Source: Proteromonas lacertae
Taxonomy: Eukaryota > Sar > Bigyra > Opalinata > Proteromonadidae
Direction of reading: 5' to 3'
Assembly (NCBI GenBank): GCA_002245135.1
Contig: NGBS01000871.1
Coordinates: 248,001-312,000 of the forward strand
DNA length: 64,000 bases
The notes below the pieces were generated by a model. The model worked only from the letters and a program-made list of their open reading frames with translations. It did no database searches and was not told the origin of the DNA. How positions within the stretch are numbered: position 1 is the first letter of the stretch; every line of letters starts with the position of its first letter. Below are positions 1 to 11,438 of the stretch, one piece after another. Made by a program: the position numbers and the translations under genes.

Positions 1-3000
1 TGAAGGTAATATTGACCACCAATAGTTGTAGATTTGTTCTTCATTATTGATCATTATTCTTTGTAATGAATCTAATTACAGTAAAAATGATATGTTTTAT
101 ATTATATACGAATATAACTGTTATACTGAACAACATTTCGTTTTGGTGGATAATGTAATCTTATATGATTTTCAATTATGTTTAACTTTATTGAGTTTAT
201 CCAGTTGTTGTATGATTTGTCATTATTATCATATAATAATCTTCTATTCTCCATTTCAGGCTATTTAATATAATAATATATATATATATATATTATACTT
301 TATCTGCTTTATTATCATTTTTATCATTTTCATTTACACCTAAATCAAATTTCTTTAAGAAATTGGCAAAGTCTTTAATCTCGTCATTATTCTTGTCTTT
401 ATCTTTTTCTTCATTTATATTTTGCAGATTATCTTTGTTTAATTGTTCTTTTTTATCATCTCTATCACCAATATCTTTATCTTTCTTCTTTTCATCGCCT
501 TTTTCATCCTTTTTATTCTCATCTTTAATATTATCATTTCTATTATCTTCTTTCTTTTCTTTATTGTTATTGTCATCATTCTCCTTTTTGCCATTCTTTA
601 CATTATCCTGTTTTACTTCACATTTATCTTTATCATCACAATCAATATCTTTATTTTCCTGTTTATTATTGTCTTTCTTATTATTCTCAACATTTTCATT
701 ATCTCTTTCATTCTTTTCATCTTTCTTTTCATTATCATTAAACCACTTATTATCATCATTTCCATTTTCTTTCTTTTCTTCATCTTTATTCTCCTTTTTT
801 ACTTCACATTTATCTTTATCATCACAATCATTATCTTTCTTATTAACATTCTTATCTTCTTCTTCTCTCTTTTCAACTTCATTCTTTTCATTTCCTTTAT
901 TCTCCTTATCATTTTCATTATTAAATTTCCATTTATTATCAAAATTGTTGTTATGTTTCCACTTATTATCATCATTTTCATTATCCTTTTTCTCATTCAC
1001 ATCTTTCTTTTCATTTTCATTATTGTCATTATTCTTCCACTTATTATTATAATTATAATTATATTTCCACTTATAATCATCCATATCATCTTTCTTTTCA
1101 TTCTCATTCTCTTTACCATCTTTTTTCTCATTTTCATTATTGTCTTTATTCTTCCATTTATTATCATTATTATTGTCTTCATCATTTTCTTCTTTCTTTT
1201 TCTTCTTATATTCCTCTATTAATGATGTATTATTGTTAATATTATTTAATTGACATGATGTTATATTGCCATTAATTGTAGTGTTTGTACAATTGGCTGT
1301 TGTATTAATAAGAAGAATTGGATCAATTATATAATCATATTCATCTATATAATAATAGAGAGATAATAATAATAATATATATATACTCTTTCTTAATATT
1401 AGATTATCCATCAAAACATCAATTGTTAAATTCTGTGTAATATTAGGTAATAATATGAATTTATTAAATAACAGATTCTTTTCATATTTTGATATATTAC
1501 AATATAATAATGACTGTAATTTTATTGGATTATATGATATCTCTTCTTCTTCTTCTTCTTCTATTTCTATTTCTTCTTTATTTTCTTTATTTTTATCATT
1601 TTCTTCTTCAAGTTGTCTATTATAATAGCTATACCAACTCTTTTCCTTCTTTTCTTCTTCTTTCTTTTCATTTTCATTATCCTTCTTCTTTTCATTATTA
1701 TTATCATCATCTTTCTTATTTTCTTTGTCTTTATTCATCTTAGTTGGTTTAATTACATGTTTTTTAATTGATAGAAAATACTCTGAAGTTACAGTTCTAG
1801 AATAATAACTATCACTATTCTCTTTATATTCCACTGATATTGTATCAACTTTATATTCTATACCTTTCTTCTTATTATTACCTCTTTTAGCGATAGATTT
1901 AGCGAATTCTATTTCATTTTCCCAATATTTATAATAATTATTGTGTGATGGAAATTTAACTGGAATGTATAGATGATTTACTAATTTTAATAAACTATAT
2001 ATATAATCCTCTAATTCATGAGGTAGTAGTATTTCATTATCGATATTATCATTGACTAAACTGTTATAATCAGTAATAATAACAGAATGAAAGATATCTT
2101 TAAAATATCTCTCTAGAATTGGTAGTAGATTATTGTAATTGATTGTACATGTTATATCATTAGATATTGAACGGTTTCTCTTGTTGAAGATATATCTATA
2201 AGATTCAGTTTCATTTGGCTCAATTGTGATAAAATTAAGCTTTGAATAGTGTGATATTAATGAAAATCCATAGTTACTATTAGCTGAGAGTATTAATATA
2301 TTTGTATCACTCTTCAATTTCGAGAATTCAGCAGTAAATGCATTACCTACATTTTCACTAATTTTTATCACTTCTGGTGTTGTTTTAAGTGATTCATTGT
2401 ATTGACTACCATAATGTATAACATGGTAAAGATTTGAAAGGAAATTCTCATTGGGTGGTGCTGTGTTATTACCAAATAAATATTTTGAGAAAATATCTTC
2501 TGAATTAGAGAGAAATGGTATGTTATGATTGTTTTGTTGGTTGTTGTTACTAAATGACGGTTTTTGAGGAGTTTTACGAGTTTCAATTATAACAGAATAT
2601 GGTGCAGTTGGAAGTGGCTGTTTTGTAGGTTTTGGTTCTTCATTTATAATTTTTGTTGGAGGAATGGTTGTAGGATTGAGAGGATTTGGAGGAACTGTTG
2701 CAATATCTGGTGGTTTTGTTCTTTTAACAGAATATATAACTACTTTATGTGGTTTCTTCGCACTAAATATAAGAAATAAGAAAATACTCTTCTCCGTTGA
2801 TAGCAATCTTATCTTCTTGTTTTGGCGAATCAGGTTCCTCATTTGGTAATTTATGAGCGGATCTTTCATTTTCTTCAATCATCACAGGAGTAACTAGTTA
2901 ATTAAAGAATATAATTATACGTCTAATCATAAAACTGAGAGAAACTACAACGAATGTTATTATTACACAGGCAAAAATGGTGTACCTCTTCAGTAAGTTC

Positions 3001-3005
3001 ACCAT
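1..3005 (-). CDS. Type II membrane protein with FkbM-like methyltransferase-type domain and long charged tail (partial, runs off left edge)
   Basis: Exons as I read them: 2921-3005, 2788-2893, 299-2762, 110-260 and 1-71 (open). The introns are 25-38 bp, GTA...TAG, and every join keeps frame. The start at 3005 gives a signal anchor (about residues 7-27, TIFACVIITFVVVSLSF). Residues about 200-330 resemble a Rossmann/FkbM methyltransferase: a hydrophobic strand followed by NYGFSLISHY and then TIEPNE, but the glycine-rich loop is poor, so activity is doubtful. A second hydrophobic stretch lies near residue 520, followed by clustered N-x-T/S sequons. Residues about 580-885 are a D/E/K/N polyelectrolyte with recurring NKWK units and two copies of CDDKDKCEVK. 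A naive reading stops at 293, but that TAA lies inside an intron. After the tail the protein continues PEMENRRLLYDNN and leaves the window. The methyltransferase call is tentative; topology suggests a Golgi/ER-lumenal or surface protein. Confidence 0.6.
611..830. repeat. Direct repeat within the charged-tail coding region
   Basis: A 34-bp stretch beginning TTTTACTTCACATTTATC occurs at 611-644 and again at 797-830. It encodes the repeated CDDKDKCEVK segment on the minus strand. It is part of a wider set of imperfect coding repeats (NKWK units) in the tail and probably arose by slippage or unequal exchange. Confidence 0.7.
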
Positions 3006-3311
3006 ATTTGAAAAAAACACAGATGAATGTTTGAGTAAGCTTGATAGTTAGTTTTATGAAAGAATGGTAAAAAATAAAAAATTTTGTTGTTGTGAGTATA
3101 TTTAAGACTATATACATCAGATATACAAAAAATATTGATGAGTTTGAAAATCACTTCAGTGATAATGTATTTATGTATTTTGATTGTGATTGATGTGTAT
3201 ATAGATAAAATGGTATTATATTATATTTTTAAATCTAATTGAGTTTGTTTTACTATAATAATAAAACAAGCCGTTTCAAAATTCAAACAGTTTTTTCTTT
3301 TTTTCGAAATT
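3006..3311. promoter_or_regulatory. Divergent intergenic region between the membrane protein and the 7TM gene
   Basis: This stretch separates two outward-facing start codons (3005 minus, 3312 plus). It is very AT-rich with several A/T runs just before each start. I found no credible ORF and no RNA gene. It must hold both promoters, but no motif could be defined by eye. Confidence 0.4.
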
Positions 3312-5015
3312 ATGATGAATTATATTTTAGTTTTAGCGATTTTAATAGCATCTACACATGCCATAATAATTGAAAGATCAGTATAGAATAAATATTACTG
3401 TTTTAGATAAAATCTACTAATTCATGGTTGTTTGTAGGTGCATACAGTTTTAAAGAATATGAAGAAAATGATTTTGGTACATTATTGTATATAAAATCAC
3501 ACTATATTGATAAATAGAGTAGAAGCTGCTGTACCGTGTAGTAGTAGATATAAATTCGTATTATATTACGATAGTGTTGATTGGGATGAAATGTATAGTT
3601 TATTAAGTTATTATACTTACTGTGTATAGATCTTCTAAAGGAAAAACCTGTGTGGATAAAATTTACAACATAACAACTGGCTTTCATCTATATTTTGAAA
3701 TGATCCCGAATGTAGATGATAAGAATTACTGTATTCACCGATCTTCTTATAGTATTCGTACATCCTCTGCAAGGTATTTCTATTACGCAATCGCCAATTG
3801 TTTATTACCAGAAGAATGTTATAAAAAATATTGTCAAGGATATATAACAATACCAAGGTTAAAAATAGAGTTTTATAATGGAAATAGTGATTTAAGAAAT
3901 TTAGAATATGTTGATTTTGGTGAGTATTATTTAAGAGAAACGATGATGATAATGTATATTATACTATCAGTATTTTCATTGGTATTATTATATGCTTTAT
4001 ATAACTGGAAATTATTACATTTTGTCCACTTCACAGTTGTGTTGAGTATAATATTTGCATTATGCGAAAATTTAATTTATTTTGTTTATCTAAAAACTGC
4101 AATTGACACTGAGACATATACAAATGCTATTAAAATAGTTGCAATGTCATTTAAATTTATATCTGAAAGTTTTATGATAATGCATTTATTTATGGTTTGT
4201 CATGGATATAGAATAATTAGAAGAAAAATAAAAATGATAACTCGATTAATAATCATTACTTATACATTTTCATATATTGTAATTGGAATATTTAGTTATG
4301 TTTATTTTGAAGTATTTATTCCAGTAGAAATTCGTCCAACTTCATTATTTAATCATCCATCAAGTGCTTATTATTATATAATTCGTTGTATTGGCTTGAT
4401 ATGGTTTGTTTATGGTTGGATTCATACATATAGAAGATATAAACCAAGTGAATATTATTTCAAATATATTGTTATAATTACTGGAGTTATTTGGTTTATT
4501 TTACCTTTGATTGTATATGCATTTGTTTCATGGACTAATACTTGGAATAAGTATAATATATATATATATTCTTTTATTTCTTATTATAGAATATTTGTGA
4601 ATGATTTATCTCATTCAATCATCAATATATTATTCTATACAATAATATTTTTATGTATTGTTCCATATTACAAGATAATGAGTAGTAGAGTAAGTACTTA
4701 TACATTCCTACCAGCTGATGAAGTAATAGCATCAACGAATGGAGGAGAATCAAAAGCAATATATAAATCAGAAATTGAATATTACTTTAAAAATGGAATT
4801 CAACAGAAGATTCAATATGAAGTGATGATTCAAAAAGTATATTATACTTATTATTTTATATTAATTAATAGTTAAAACTAAAGATTTCTATGTATTATGA
4901 TATTGTACAGCTGCTTTGCAGAGATTTGCATTTAGTTGCTGATGAAATACCTTCTGATAATGAAAGAGTATATAATGATTTTAAGACTGTTAAATTAAAT
5001 GGAATTAAAGAATAG
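3312..5015 (+). CDS. Seven-transmembrane receptor, GPR180/TMEM145-like (GpcrRhopsn4-type)
   Basis: Five exons: 3312-3380, 3407-3486, 3518-3592, 3630-4836 and 4872-5015, giving 524 aa. Introns are 26, 31, 37 and 35 bp. The protein begins with a signal peptide (MMNYILVLAILIASTHA). A Cys-containing lumenal domain of about 200 residues follows, then about seven hydrophobic helices and a cytosolic tail. The helix ending HLFMVCHGYRIIRRK matches the HGW/R signature after TM3-4 in GPR180/TMEM145. Members of this family traffic through Golgi and plasma membrane; the ligand is unknown. The last exon is easily missed because an in-frame TAG follows the intron donor; splicing adds 47 residues ending VKLNGIKE. 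The family call rests on topology and short motifs, so a related lumenal-7TM family (GPR107/TMEM87) is possible. Confidence 0.65.
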
Positions 5016-5114
5016 AAGCACTTATTTATAGTTTTACATAACATTTTTGTATGTACAAAAAATACCAAACCATAATCGAGCTTATTATATCTTTTTTACT
5101 TATTTTCAAAATTA

Positions 5115-8100
5115 ATGAGTATTGGGATTGACTTAGGCACTTGTACATCATTAATTGCAGTTACAAAGACAAAAACTGTTAAAATATTGCAAAATGAAAG
5201 AGGTTTGACTGTTACACCATCATATGTGAGTTATGCTCATCCTGAGGTAGTAGTAGGTTCAGTAGCTAAATATGAGGTGGTTAAAAATCTAGATAAAGTG
5301 GTGTATGGTGTTAAAAGAATTATGGGTAAGCAATTTGATGATCCAACAGTAGAAGAAGATATAAAGAATTGGTCATTTAATGTAATTAATAAGAATAACC
5401 TGCCATATATACAAGTAGATCATAAAGGAAAGAATTTGGAATTATTACCTCAAGAAGTATCTGCTGAAGTATTGAAGTATTTAAAAAAGATAGCCGAACA
5501 AAATTTGAAAGAAATAAGTAGTGTAGTCATTACAGTTCCTGCTCATTTTGGTCAATTACAAATAGTAGCTACAGAAGAAGCAATTAGATCAGCTGGTTTT
5601 AAGAATTATAAAATATTAAAAGAACCAATTGCAGTAGCACTTACATACAGTGAATATCGTATGAAAAATGAAGATCACAAGATTTTGATATATGATTTTG
5701 GAGGTGGTACTTTTGATGTATCAGTTGTTGAATTAAGAGGTAAAATAATCGAATTAATAGCAACCAGTGGAGATGGTCACTTAGGTGGAGAAGATATAAC
5801 AAATGTGATATATGAACACTATTATGAAAAATATAAAGAACAAAGAGGTGGAACTGAAGGGAATGCTAGTGCAAAAGCTCACTTAAGAAAAGCTTGCGAA
5901 AGTGCAAAAATACAATTAAGTGAAACAGAAGAAACAACTGTTGAATGCAGTATATTGGAAAGTAATGGAATTGATTCTACTCTTACAAGAGCAGAGTTTG
6001 AGAAATTGATTAAAAATATTATAAGTCGAACAATATCAATTGTAGAGAATATGTTAGAGATGAAGAATATGAAGAAAAGTGATATTGGTGCAATTATATT
6101 AGCTGGTGGAAGTAGTAGAATTCCATTCGTAAAACATTTATTAGAAGAAGAATTTAAAGGAATACCTGTTTTTAAAACTGTTAATCCAGATGAAGCAATA
6201 GCGTATGGAGCTGCATTTTATGCCAATTTAATTGGTAAAACAGATCCAAATTTACCACAAATAGTAGATGCTAATGTAGAAATACAACATCCATCCATAA
6301 CAATCCCACAACAACAAATGAATAGTCCAAGACCATCTGTACCTTCACCAATATTCAACTCAAGAGAAATGAGAGAGAATAAAGATTGTGCAGCAATTGG
6401 AATTGATCTCGGTACTTCAACTTCATTAGCATGTTTTGCAAAAGATGGTGTACCAAGTCTTATCCAAGATGTTACTGGTAAAAATGAAGTTCATTCATGT
6501 GTATTGTATGAGAATGAAGAAAAAAAGATAATTGGAGTTACAGCAAAGACAAACGGAGCTAATGATGCTAAATCATTTGTTTATGATATAAAGAGAATAA
6601 TAGGAAGAAAATGGAATGATAAAGTATTACAGAGTTTAATAAATGAGTTGAATTACAATGTAATAAAAGATGCTTCTGATAATCCAGTAGTTGCATTTAA
6701 TGAAAAGATTCCTCCGTTTAATAAAACACCTGAACAAGTATCATCCGATATTTTAAAGCATTTAAAAAAGAATATTGATGGAAAATTAAATGGTAAAAAA
6801 TATAAAGTTGTTTTAACAGTTCCAGCTCATTTTACAGATTCACAAAGAAGAGCAACACAAGCAGCAGCTGATTTAGCAGATTTGAATGTCTTACAGTTAA
6901 TAAATGAACCAACAGCAGCAGCAATAGCTTATGGTTTAACAAATAATTTTAATAATGAAGAGAATACAATTGTTGTTTATGATTTTGGAGGTGGTACTTT
7001 TGATGTATCAATTATTAAAATAAAAGGTAAAAATATCGAATTACTTGCTTCTGATGGTGATGATCATTTGGGTGGCTCTGATTTGACTGAAAGAATATAT
7101 GATTATTTCTTGGAGAAATACAAAGAAGCTAGTAATATTAATTTCATAAACGCAAAAGCATCTCATCATTTGAGAAAAAGTTGTGAATATGCAAAAGTAA
7201 ATTTATCAGAATTTGAAGAGGTCGATGTAGATTGGAGTTTATTAGAGAATTATCATGTTGATAATGTACTGACTAGAAATAAATTCTATGAATTAACAAA
7301 AGATTTATTTAATAAAACAATCACAATATTAGATAAAACAATGAGAAATAATAATATTTCAAAAGAATCAATCAATGAAATTGTATTAGTTGGTGGAAGT
7401 AGTAAAATACCTTATGTTACAGAAATAATAAAGAATTTCTTACCAAAAGCTAAATTAAGTAAAGCAATCAATCCAATAGAAGCAGTGGCACTAGGAGCAG
7501 CAATTTTAGCTGATGATTTATTAAGAAATGGTGAAAATGCACAAATCTTTGAAAGATCTTATCTTAACCCACCTCCAGCTCCACCTTCATTGAATTCATC
7601 ATTAAATTCTTCTTTATTAGCTCAACCAGCTCCAACACCAACAATAGCTCCATTACAATTACCACCTGCAATGATTGATTCACTTGGATCAAGTGATGGT
7701 ATAAAATCTTCAGGTAGTAGAAAATCAATTCCACATTCTTTTTCAAGTAATAATAATAGCAGTATTAAAGAATCATTTATTATTAGAGAAAAGATTTCTC
7801 ATAGTTATGGTGTTCTTGTGATTGATTCTGATACAAATCAAAGAAGAATTGATATTGTTTTGAAGAAAGGAAGTAATATACCATGTTCAGAAAAGAAACA
7901 ATATATTACTGCTCCAAATTATGATAAGACAAAAATAGCAATTTATGAAGGAGAAGATATTGAAATAAAACCTGAGAATTTTCTTCATGATTTTATTTTT
8001 AGTGGTATAACTAGGACTCCAGAAGGTACTCCAATAGAGGTAGAATTTTCTGTAAATAAGAATGGATGTTTAGTGGTTAAAGGTATAGATTTAAGTGATC

Positions 8101-8141
8101 CAAGTAATACCAAAGAAGTAAAAGTAGCCACTAAAAAATAA
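5115..8141 (+). CDS. Twin-ATPase Hsp70: two tandem nucleotide-binding domains followed by one lidless substrate domain
   Basis: A single intronless ORF of 1008 aa. NBD1 (about 1-375) has IGIDLGTCTS, YDFGGGTFDVS and LAGGSSRIPFV. NBD2 (about 425-805) has IGIDLGTSTS, YDFGGGTFDVS and LVGGSSKIPYV. Both therefore keep the phosphate-1, phosphate-2 and adenosine motifs. A Pro/Ser-rich linker (about 805-890) leads to a short beta-type substrate-binding region (about 895-1008) with no helical lid, no EEVD tail, no ER signal and no signal peptide, so it is probably cytosolic. A normal Hsp70 is about 640 aa with one NBD. The two NBDs differ from each other at many positions, so the duplication is old. 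Fold and ATP binding are clear; the chaperone role is inferred. Confidence 0.92.
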   Translation: MSIGIDLGTCTSLIAVTKTKTVKILQNERGLTVTPSYVSYAHPEVVVGSVAKYEVVKNLDKVVYGVKRIMGKQFDDPTVEEDIKNWSFNVINKNNLPYIQVDHKGKNLELLPQEVSAEVLKYLKKIAEQNLKEISSVVITVPAHFGQLQIVATEEAIRSAGFKNYKILKEPIAVALTYSEYRMKNEDHKILIYDFGGGTFDVSVVELRGKIIELIATSGDGHLGGEDITNVIYEHYYEKYKEQRGGTEGNASAKAHLRKACESAKIQLSETEETTVECSILESNGIDSTLTRAEFEKLIKNIISRTISIVENMLEMKNMKKSDIGAIILAGGSSRIPFVKHLLEEEFKGIPVFKTVNPDEAIAYGAAFYANLIGKTDPNLPQIVDANVEIQHPSITIPQQQMNSPRPSVPSPIFNSREMRENKDCAAIGIDLGTSTSLACFAKDGVPSLIQDVTGKNEVHSCVLYENEEKKIIGVTAKTNGANDAKSFVYDIKRIIGRKWNDKVLQSLINELNYNVIKDASDNPVVAFNEKIPPFNKTPEQVSSDILKHLKKNIDGKLNGKKYKVVLTVPAHFTDSQRRATQAAADLADLNVLQLINEPTAAAIAYGLTNNFNNEENTIVVYDFGGGTFDVSIIKIKGKNIELLASDGDDHLGGSDLTERIYDYFLEKYKEASNINFINAKASHHLRKSCEYAKVNLSEFEEVDVDWSLLENYHVDNVLTRNKFYELTKDLFNKTITILDKTMRNNNISKESINEIVLVGGSSKIPYVTEIIKNFLPKAKLSKAINPIEAVALGAAILADDLLRNGENAQIFERSYLNPPPAPPSLNSSLNSSLLAQPAPTPTIAPLQLPPAMIDSLGSSDGIKSSGSRKSIPHSFSSNNNSSIKESFIIREKISHSYGVLVIDSDTNQRRIDIVLKKGSNIPCSEKKQYITAPNYDKTKIAIYEGEDIEIKPENFLHDFIFSGITRTPEGTPIEVEFSVNKNGCLVVKGIDLSDPSNTKEVKVATKK

Positions 8142-8217
8142 GTAAGAAAAGGACAAAACAACAACAATATAAATATAATAATAATAATAATAATTACATA
8201 AAACATTATTCATTCTT

Positions 8218-9546
8218 TTAAAATTGAATTGATCTTTGTTTTTCACAAGCAGCTCCATAGTATTGTGAAAAACATTCACATAAACCTGTATCTGTATTAC
8301 ATAGTCCATGATTAGCACATTCTGTTGGTTTGTATTCCATTGGCATACTTAGTAATATCTCACCTTCTACTTCTTCACCAGGAATACTTACTTGAATAGC
8401 AGTATCAGTATTATCACTTTTAACTAATGTATTATCTTTACTTAATGAATATCCAACAGATGAATCGCATGTCAAATCAGCATTTCCATCTAAAGCTACA
8501 TATTTATCATCTTCATTTCCTAATATTAATGATAATTTTGATGTTTTTAATTTGTCATATTCAGCATAATCTACAGTTATTCTAATTTTATAACCAGAAA
8601 CTTGTTGAGCTGTTTTAGGATCAGAACTTCCACAATTCAATGTTAATTTATCATTATTTTTAGTTAAATAATAAAATTTTTCACAACTTATTACATTCAC
8701 ACTAACTTGAGCAAATGGGGTCATTTTCCTCAAAGCAGATTGAATTTCAGTCTCATAATCAACAGATTTACCTCTTTCATTCAAATCACATGGAATACCA
8801 ATCTTTCTAGCAGAAATAACAGGAGTTGAATATTCAATATCATCAAATACTAAAGTAAAAGAATGACTAAATCCAACAGGGACAGTATATTCATAAGTTA
8901 CTGGATCAATTTTTAAAGAAGGATCAACACCATAATAACATGTTCTTTTAGAACAATCTATTCCTGACCAACCTTTATCACATTTACATGAATAAAATTT
9001 CTCTACTTCCCAACCATAGTATCTATCACCTTTAGAATATGTATCTACAAAGGCTGATGTACAAATACCATGACCAGAACAAATAGATTCTGTGGAGGAA
9101 GGACATGATGCTATTAATAATGTTATAAATAGAATTAAATACTTCGAGAACAATCTTCACCTTCAAAACCAGGGAAACATTTACATTCTCCAGTTTGTCT
9201 GTTACATAAACCTGCATTTGAACACTCTGCATAACCATGAGGTCGAGTCCAACCATCTTCTCTTCTACCTTTTATAAACCATTCATTCTTCACCTCTTCA
9301 TCCTCAACAGAGCCGTCATGGTTTAAATCACCAATGTATGTATCTGAAAAAGCTTCACCATACGGACATGCTCCTATAATATCAATAAAACAACAATTAA
9401 TTACTTAATGAACAATCTGCACCTCCCCAACCTAAATAACACGCACATCTGTCATTCTCCTCGCATTCACCGTGGCCGTTACAGTAATTGTTGCAAGCTA
9501 TACAACAAACAGCTAGACAAGTCACTAATATCACCAGGCTTCTCAT
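8218..9546 (-). CDS. Secreted multi-EGF-like protein
   Basis: Exons 9405-9546, 9143-9373 and 8218-9110 (introns 31 and 32 bp) give 421 aa. The N-terminal signal peptide is MRSLVILVTCLAVCCIA. Several EGF-like units follow: CNGHGECEENDRCACYLGW, a second ending CKCFPGFEGEDC, a third starting CSGHGICTS and closing CKCDKGWSGIDC, and a last one near the C terminus (CANHGLCNTDTGLCEC). Between the EGF units lie Cys-x-Tyr/Pro-Tyr-Gly elements followed by beta-rich spacers; CYYGVDP resembles the CPxGxDP element of protist EGF proteins. There is no membrane anchor, so it is likely secreted. The exon 8218-9110 looks like an independent gene with its own signal peptide only if the second intron is read as coding. 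Its start codon lies 49 bp from that of the mL45 gene. Confidence 0.82.
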
Positions 9547-9595
9547 ATTAGAGTTATTTTATTTACGTTAACTCAAGCCAAATATTTTTTTCAAA
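9547..9595. promoter_or_regulatory. 49-bp bidirectional promoter region
   Basis: Only 49 bp separate the minus-strand EGF start (9546) from the plus-strand mL45 start (9596). Both promoters must overlap here or extend into the opposite gene. Confidence 0.45.
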
Positions 9596-10562
9596 ATGTT
9601 TCATGCAATAAATCATCCCCAAACCTTTAAATATATATTTAGAGGTTTTGCTAAGGTATTTTATTGCAACACTAATGTATTTTTGAATAGAATTCAGGTC
9701 CAGCTCATCATCTCTCTCTTTCTTCTCTTGCTACAAAATCTTCTGGTGTTATAATAGATTTATATGATCCAAAACCTCCATTAAAGCCATTTACACAAGA
9801 ATGGTGGAAATCTGTCCCAATTCTCTTAAAACAGCAATGGATGAGATTTGCTTTTTGGTCAATGTTTACTAGATCAGTATTTTATAATCTGTTAATATAT
9901 TTATGAAATAGGCAAAGAATTTTGATAAAAGATTGTTTTTAAGACAAGCTCCAGAAATATTCAGAGACGCAACTCGTGCAATTGTCAAACCACAGAATAT
10001 TGTTTTATCAAACATATTTACACCTGCCTTTCAAGAGATTTTTGAAAATAGATTTTATTCTCTCAATGTTCCAGTAAACCAAGCATATCAAATGAGTTAC
10101 TTATTAGAAAAACCAAAGATAGTGCAATACAGAATAGCTCAAACACAGTTTGATAAAGAAATGATTGAATTTGCTCAAGTTACAGTGAAGTTGCATATTG
10201 CTCAAACTCCAGTGATGTACAATAGGAATAAAGAAGAAGAAAAAACTCCAACAAATATACAAAATGTATATATAATCCAATTAATTTTATAGATTGAAGA
10301 ATATCCGTTATTAGGAACAATCATACCAGATGAAAAGCCAAAAGAATTTGAATGGAATAAAGCAACAATAGAAAGAGAATTAGATCAAGGTAAAACAGTT
10401 GAAAAACAAACAATCTCATATTACTACAACAAAAAGACATGGGAAAGTCTGTGGAAACAACCAACCATTACCAATTTTGATAAATCAACTTTGAATTATG
10501 TAATATTTGAACAACCGTGTAATATACCAAATTCAAAGTGGAGAGTTGCTTCTATTGTTTAA
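9596..10562 (+). CDS. MRPL45: Mitochondrial large ribosomal subunit protein mL45 (Tim44-like fold)
   Basis: Four exons: 9596-9655, 9691-9876, 9912-10265 and 10293-10562 (introns 35, 35 and 27 bp), 289 aa. The N terminus is basic and His-rich without acidic residues for about 40 residues, fitting a mitochondrial presequence. The body follows the mL45/Tim44 pattern: FLRQAPEIFRDATRAIV, a strand-rich centre with VTVKLHIAQTPVMYNR, and a C-terminal TLNYVIFEQPCNIPNSKWRV that parallels the animal mL45 ending (YVVFE...SWRM). mL45 sits near the exit tunnel of the mitoribosome and helps tether it to the inner membrane. Its presence implies that mitochondrial translation is retained. Tim44 itself is the main alternative but matches the C-terminal pattern less well. 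Confidence 0.8.
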
Positions 10563-10670
10563 AAAACATTTTTTTCTATATATTTATTAAATATGTTAGT
10601 AATTTGTTTGTTTGATAATACAGTTAAAACATAGATATTAAAAGAAAAACTATTAATCTAATTATTGTAA

Positions 10671-11438
10671 TTAAGAGGAAGGAGGTTGTGGTTCATTTAT
10701 AGTATTATTATTCTCGTCATTAGATTCTTTTTCTGCTTTCTTTGCTTGTCTTAAAGCAGGTGGAAGCGATTCTTCATCTTCTTCAATTTCTTTATTTCTC
10801 TTTCTCTTCTTCTACATATAAATAATAATAGCATTAATATATATACCTTTCCACCAGTATTACCTGAAGAAGATGAAAATGAACCTTCTCCACTGGCACA
10901 ACCTCTACATCCACAATGAATACATTGTATTATTTTATCATCTTCTAATTTATCATGGGGAACTCTACATATACAGGTTGTTCCATAAATATGATCTTTT
11001 GCTTGAATACATCTCAAACAACATAATCTTTCATATCCTGGCTATTTCGAATTATATAATTTTGTGAAAATATACTTTTCTCCATTTAGCTATTAAAGAA
11101 GCATCAATAATTTTCTCATTAATACAATAATCATAAACTTCTTTTGATATTTCTTTCTTTTTGTAATACATTTCAAATACATATCGACTATTTATAAAGA
11201 AAGAAAAAACTATACGATTTTTGATTATGAAGTCTAAATATTGGCCATACAATTTCCTGTTTACGTTTACCTTCATGAGGTTCATTTTCAGCTATAATAA
11301 TGATTAAAAAATAAGAAATATACCATCCCTCATCTTTGCTTCTAATTCATCTATTTTGTCTGCAATTATTTCATACCCCTATAAATATTATATCATTTAT
11401 AATACAGGAGGAGGTGTGGATCTTGCAAATTTTGACAT
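10671..11438 (-). CDS. BUD31: BUD31/G10 spliceosomal protein with a C-terminal extension
   Basis: Six exons: 11406-11438, 11324-11378, 11216-11291, 11076-11187, 10847-11041 and 10671-10811 (introns 27, 32, 28, 34 and 35 bp), 203 aa. Hallmarks are all present: [77 protein letters not shown] and the zinc-binding [18 protein letters not shown]31 is an activated-spliceosome (Bcp1/NTC-associated) component with a zinc cluster. The usual family length is about 144 residues; here a Ser/Gly linker plus a Lys/Glu-rich tail of about 55 residues is added. The gene itself carries five micro-introns. It is head-to-head with the SDR gene, 98 bp between starts. Confidence 0.95.

Noticed and set aside
47-268. 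Plus-strand 73-codon ORF at the left edge
   Set aside because: Minus-strand exons with good splice junctions cover this interval.
293-295. Stop codon ending the charged-tail gene at 293
   Set aside because: The TAA is inside a GTA...TAG intron (261-298); the frame continues across it to the window edge.
363-1222. Long plus-strand ORFs (229 and 259 codons) of Ser/Phe/Leu or Ile/Phe only
   Set aside because: They are the complement of the D/E/K/N-rich tail encoded on the minus strand; their composition is purely a mirror of that low-complexity sequence.
8218-9153. Separate secreted protein starting MFSKYLILFITLLIA
   Set aside because: That hydrophobic start is a 32-bp intron read as coding; splicing at 9111-9142 joins the exon to the upstream EGF exons in frame.
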